Positions 61,830 through 64,000 of a stretch of 64,000 nucleotides of DNA are shown here, piece after piece. The first letter of the stretch is position 1; every line of letters begins with the position of its first letter. A program made the translations under genes and the position numbers. The stretch spans positions 310,001 through 374,000 of the forward strand of contig BBSY01000003.1 in the NCBI GenBank assembly GCA_000974665.1. The letters run 5' to 3'. Origin of the DNA: an alpha proteobacterium U9-1i. Lineage in GTDB: Bacteria; Pseudomonadota; Alphaproteobacteria; Caulobacterales; Aquidulcibacteraceae. The notes beneath the pieces are model-generated. The model worked only from the letters and a program-made list of their open reading frames with translations. It had not been told where the DNA came from and ran no database searches.

Positions 61830-63853
61830 CCAACGTCCACGAACTCCCTTGTCAGCCTGACGGCGAGACGATGCTCGAACACTTGCGGGCCGTGTTTTCG
61901 CGCGCACAGGGCGTGAGTGACGGCCTCATTGAGATTTCATGGACCGATGCGCGTGCGCCTCACAAGCTGAACGCGGGCGAGCTATTTCCGCTGAATGATC
62001 TGGAGCGCGCGGCGGCGCACGCGGAGCGGCTCAACGCCGATCCTAACCGTAACGTCTATTTGAGCGCGGGCCTCAGAAGGGCAGGGACCTACCTGCATTC
62101 GCGCGGCGAAGACGTCGATATCGACGAGGTGACGGCGTGCTGGGCGGATTTCGACAATCAAGGCGCGCTCGCCACCGCTTTGCAGGTCACGGAAGCGCTC
62201 GATCTCGCGCCGAACCTTGTGACGTTCACCGGTCGCGAGCCGCACTTGCGCGGCCAGATGTGGTGGATACTCGACGCGCCAAGCAAAGAGTTGGCGACGC
62301 ATCGCCTGGTGCAGCGCTCGCTTGCGGCGAAGCTTGGCGGCGACACCACGGTCATCAATCCAAGCCGCGTTATGCGTTTGATCGGGTCCGTGGCTTGGCC
62401 GCTGAAAGCGGGCCGCGTGCTCGAAATGACGGGCGTCCTCGCTGAAGAGGCGGTGCGCGTCGCGCCCTACAAGCTTGAAGAGATCGTCGCGGCGCTCACT
62501 GCCGCAGAGGCGATGATCTCCGCCGACGCGCCGCTCTTCCGCGCCAGCGCAAAGCCGTCAGCGACCGTACTTGATTTCAACGGCGCTGAACCGGTTCACG
62601 ATCTCGACAGCCTGATCGCGCGCGCTGCCGAGCCGTCGCAGTGGCATCGCCACGCACTGCTAGCGGTGGCGCACCTCTTAGGGCGCGGCACGCCGCCTGA
62701 CGTTGTCGTCGACATGCTCACGACGCGCTTGCAGCAGCCGGGCTACACCTACCCAGCGACACGGCAAGAGATCGTCGTGATGACGGAGGGCGGCATTCGC
62801 CGGGGCCTCTATCGCGAGCGGGCGGTTGAAGCGGTCGAACCAGAAACGCCAAAAGAAAGTCCGTTCAAAACATTGCGCCAACTCTTGGAGATGCCGCGCC
62901 CCGAATGGATGATTGCGGACTACCTTCCAGAGCGCAGCATGAGTGCATTGTTCGCGCCGCCTGGCGCGTTCAAAAGTTTCCTCGCCCTAGATATGGCGAT
63001 GTGCGTCGCTTATGGGCTGCCGTGGCATGGCTTCGCGACGAAGCAGCGTCGCGCGTTGTACATCTGCGCTGAGGGGCAATACGACTTTGCGACGCGATTG
63101 CTTGTCTGGGCGCACTGCCGAGCCCACGACGTCGAGACCGACCAATTCTTTGTGCTGCCAGTCCCCGTCAATTTTTTGGACGCGGCGAAAGCAGATCTCT
63201 TGATTGAAGCCATCGGTGAGCATCTCGGCGGCGTAGGCTTGGTGGTCATCGACACGCTGGCGCGAAATTTCGGCCCGGGCGACGAGAACAGCACAAAGGA
63301 CATGAACGCCTACGTGGCCAGTACTGCCAAACTGGTTGAGCGCGGCGCCCACGTCATGCACGTCCATCACACAGGCAAGGATGGCTCGAAAGGCGAGCGG
63401 GGCTCTAGCGCCTTCCTTGGCGCTCTTGACACGTCATTGATGCTGGAACGCGACGGGCACAGCGACGTCGCCACGCTTTTTGTAAAAAAGCAGAAGAGCG
63501 CACCGGAGGCGAAACCACTACGCCTGCGCTTCCCCGCAATGGAGGTCATCAACCCAACCACCGGCGAGGTCACTTCGTCACTTGTTCCGACCCTCACAGA
63601 TGGGCCGGTCGTGTTGGTGCATCCGCCGCGCGCCGCGCCGTCTCGGCCGCCGTCTCTGAAGATGTTGCGGATCCAGCAAAGACTGCAGGAGGGACCAGCG
63701 TCGCTGAGCGAGTTGGCGGTGCACCTAAAGGCGAACCTCCAGAAAACGATTATCGCAATGATGAAAAGAGGTGCCGTGGTCACCAATCCGGACGGGTCGT
63801 ATTGCGCCGTGGTGGTTAGTTCTCCTGAGAAAAATCAGGAGGATGACGAATGA
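61826..63853 (+). CDS. Primase/helicase-type replication protein
   Basis: 675 residues. The N-terminal part (about 1-210) looks like an archaeo-eukaryotic primase/RepB-like domain (ADFDNQGALATALQ; NPSRVMRLIGSVAWPLKAGR). The middle is a RepA-type AAA ATPase: Walker A FAPPGAFKSFLALDMAM near 373, Walker B VGLVVIDTLARN near 470, HHTGKDGSKGERGSSAF near 513. A C-terminal winged helix covers about 615-660. Likely initiates replication or unwinding of the element. Confidence 0.88.
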   Translation: MTNVHELPCQPDGETMLEHLRAVFSRAQGVSDGLIEISWTDARAPHKLNAGELFPLNDLERAAAHAERLNADPNRNVYLSAGLRRAGTYLHSRGEDVDIDEVTACWADFDNQGALATALQVTEALDLAPNLVTFTGREPHLRGQMWWILDAPSKELATHRLVQRSLAAKLGGDTTVINPSRVMRLIGSVAWPLKAGRVLEMTGVLAEEAVRVAPYKLEEIVAALTAAEAMISADAPLFRASAKPSATVLDFNGAEPVHDLDSLIARAAEPSQWHRHALLAVAHLLGRGTPPDVVVDMLTTRLQQPGYTYPATRQEIVVMTEGGIRRGLYRERAVEAVEPETPKESPFKTLRQLLEMPRPEWMIADYLPERSMSALFAPPGAFKSFLALDMAMCVAYGLPWHGFATKQRRALYICAEGQYDFATRLLVWAHCRAHDVETDQFFVLPVPVNFLDAAKADLLIEAIGEHLGGVGLVVIDTLARNFGPGDENSTKDMNAYVASTAKLVERGAHVMHVHHTGKDGSKGERGSSAFLGALDTSLMLERDGHSDVATLFVKKQKSAPEAKPLRLRFPAMEVINPTTGEVTSSLVPTLTDGPVVLVHPPRAAPSRPPSLKMLRIQQRLQEGPASLSELAVHLKANLQKTIIAMMKRGAVVTNPDGSYCAVVVSSPEKNQEDDE

Positions 63854-64000
63854 AAACCACCATAACCACCACAAACCACCACGCCCAAACCACCACGGGC
63901 GAACCTGGCGTGGTGGGTAGGGTGGTCATCCACGGGGATGTGCCTGTAGGGCACACCCTAACCACCACGGCGCCACCACGCGACGCGACGGGCATCGCAC
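63850..64000 (+). CDS. Open frame in ACCACC-rich DNA, truncated at window edge
   Basis: ATG 63850 overlaps the primase stop (ATGA) and stays open to the edge, beginning MKTTITTTNHHAQTTTG. The composition is dictated by the underlying repeats, so it may or may not be a gene. Confidence 0.3.
   Translation, partial: MKTTITTTNHHAQTTTGEPGVVGRVVIHGDVPVGHTLTTTAPPRDATGIA
63854..63978. repeat. ACCACC repeat cluster after the primase gene
   Basis: ACCACC/CCACCAC occurs in five or more places (for example AACCACCACAAACCACCAC and AAACCACCACGGGC), with GGTGGG and GGTGGTC on the other strand at about 63912-63930. Possible iteron-like binding region for the replication protein. Confidence 0.5.

Overview
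The window is high-GC DNA of an alphaproteobacterium, most likely a member of the Caulobacterales (Hyphomonadaceae/Caulobacteraceae type). The reasons are the yajC-secD-secF block, TrmFO, a PuuD-type membrane protein, a perfect CtrA-type box (TTAA-N7-TTAA) and gene families typical of that order. The assignment is inference from sequence alone.

Positions 1-33,280 look like ordinary chromosome. First comes a branched-chain 2-oxoacid dehydrogenase operon on the minus strand: a fused E1 alpha/beta, E2 and an aminotransferase running off the left edge, with a divergent Lrp-type regulator. Then follow a LysR regulator, a ferredoxin-NADP reductase, Pcm, an NlpD-like lipoprotein, YajC-SecD-SecF, a PuuD-like protein, a squalene/phytoene-synthase-like protein converging on TrmFO, two tandem paralogous secreted proteins, a MATE exporter, an RNase H-fold-like protein, an NADP-dependent reductase, GltX, a Kef-type antiporter, MsrB, an unusual two-gene PstB-like ABC system, a LOG-family protein, an Atm1-type exporter and a PYROXD2/CrtI-like oxidoreductase. 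Several short palindromic repeats lie between these genes, and two are built in frame into the linkers of E2.

A tRNA-Cys and a tRNA-Asn follow. From the 3' end of tRNA-Asn (33,358) to the right edge the content changes to orphan membrane proteins, small regulators, TIR-domain proteins, a lytic transglycosylase, an excisionase-like HTH protein and a primase/helicase. This looks like a mobile or integrative element using tRNA-Asn; no integrase and no second att site are visible here.

The most unusual part lies inside that element, at about 38.0-52.5 kb. A structured repeat of about 120 bp occurs roughly ten times clearly and several more times in decayed form. All copies have the same orientation, and copies alternate with single, mostly unrelated orphan genes on either strand: TIR-beta-propeller, NTF2-like, lipoprotein, YrhB/Imm35-like, RDD, small membrane proteins, TIR-like-Sel1 and HAF-repeat proteins. 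The terminal arms of the repeat change sequence between copies yet stay complementary. The layout resembles an integron cassette array, but the repeats lack the usual attC core motifs and no integron integrase is present.

To the right of the array (52.5-64 kb) are a thermonuclease, phage/ICE-like small genes, an XRE regulator with a palindromic operator, a DnaA domain IV-like protein, a lytic transglycosylase and a replication module ending in ACCACC-rich repeats.
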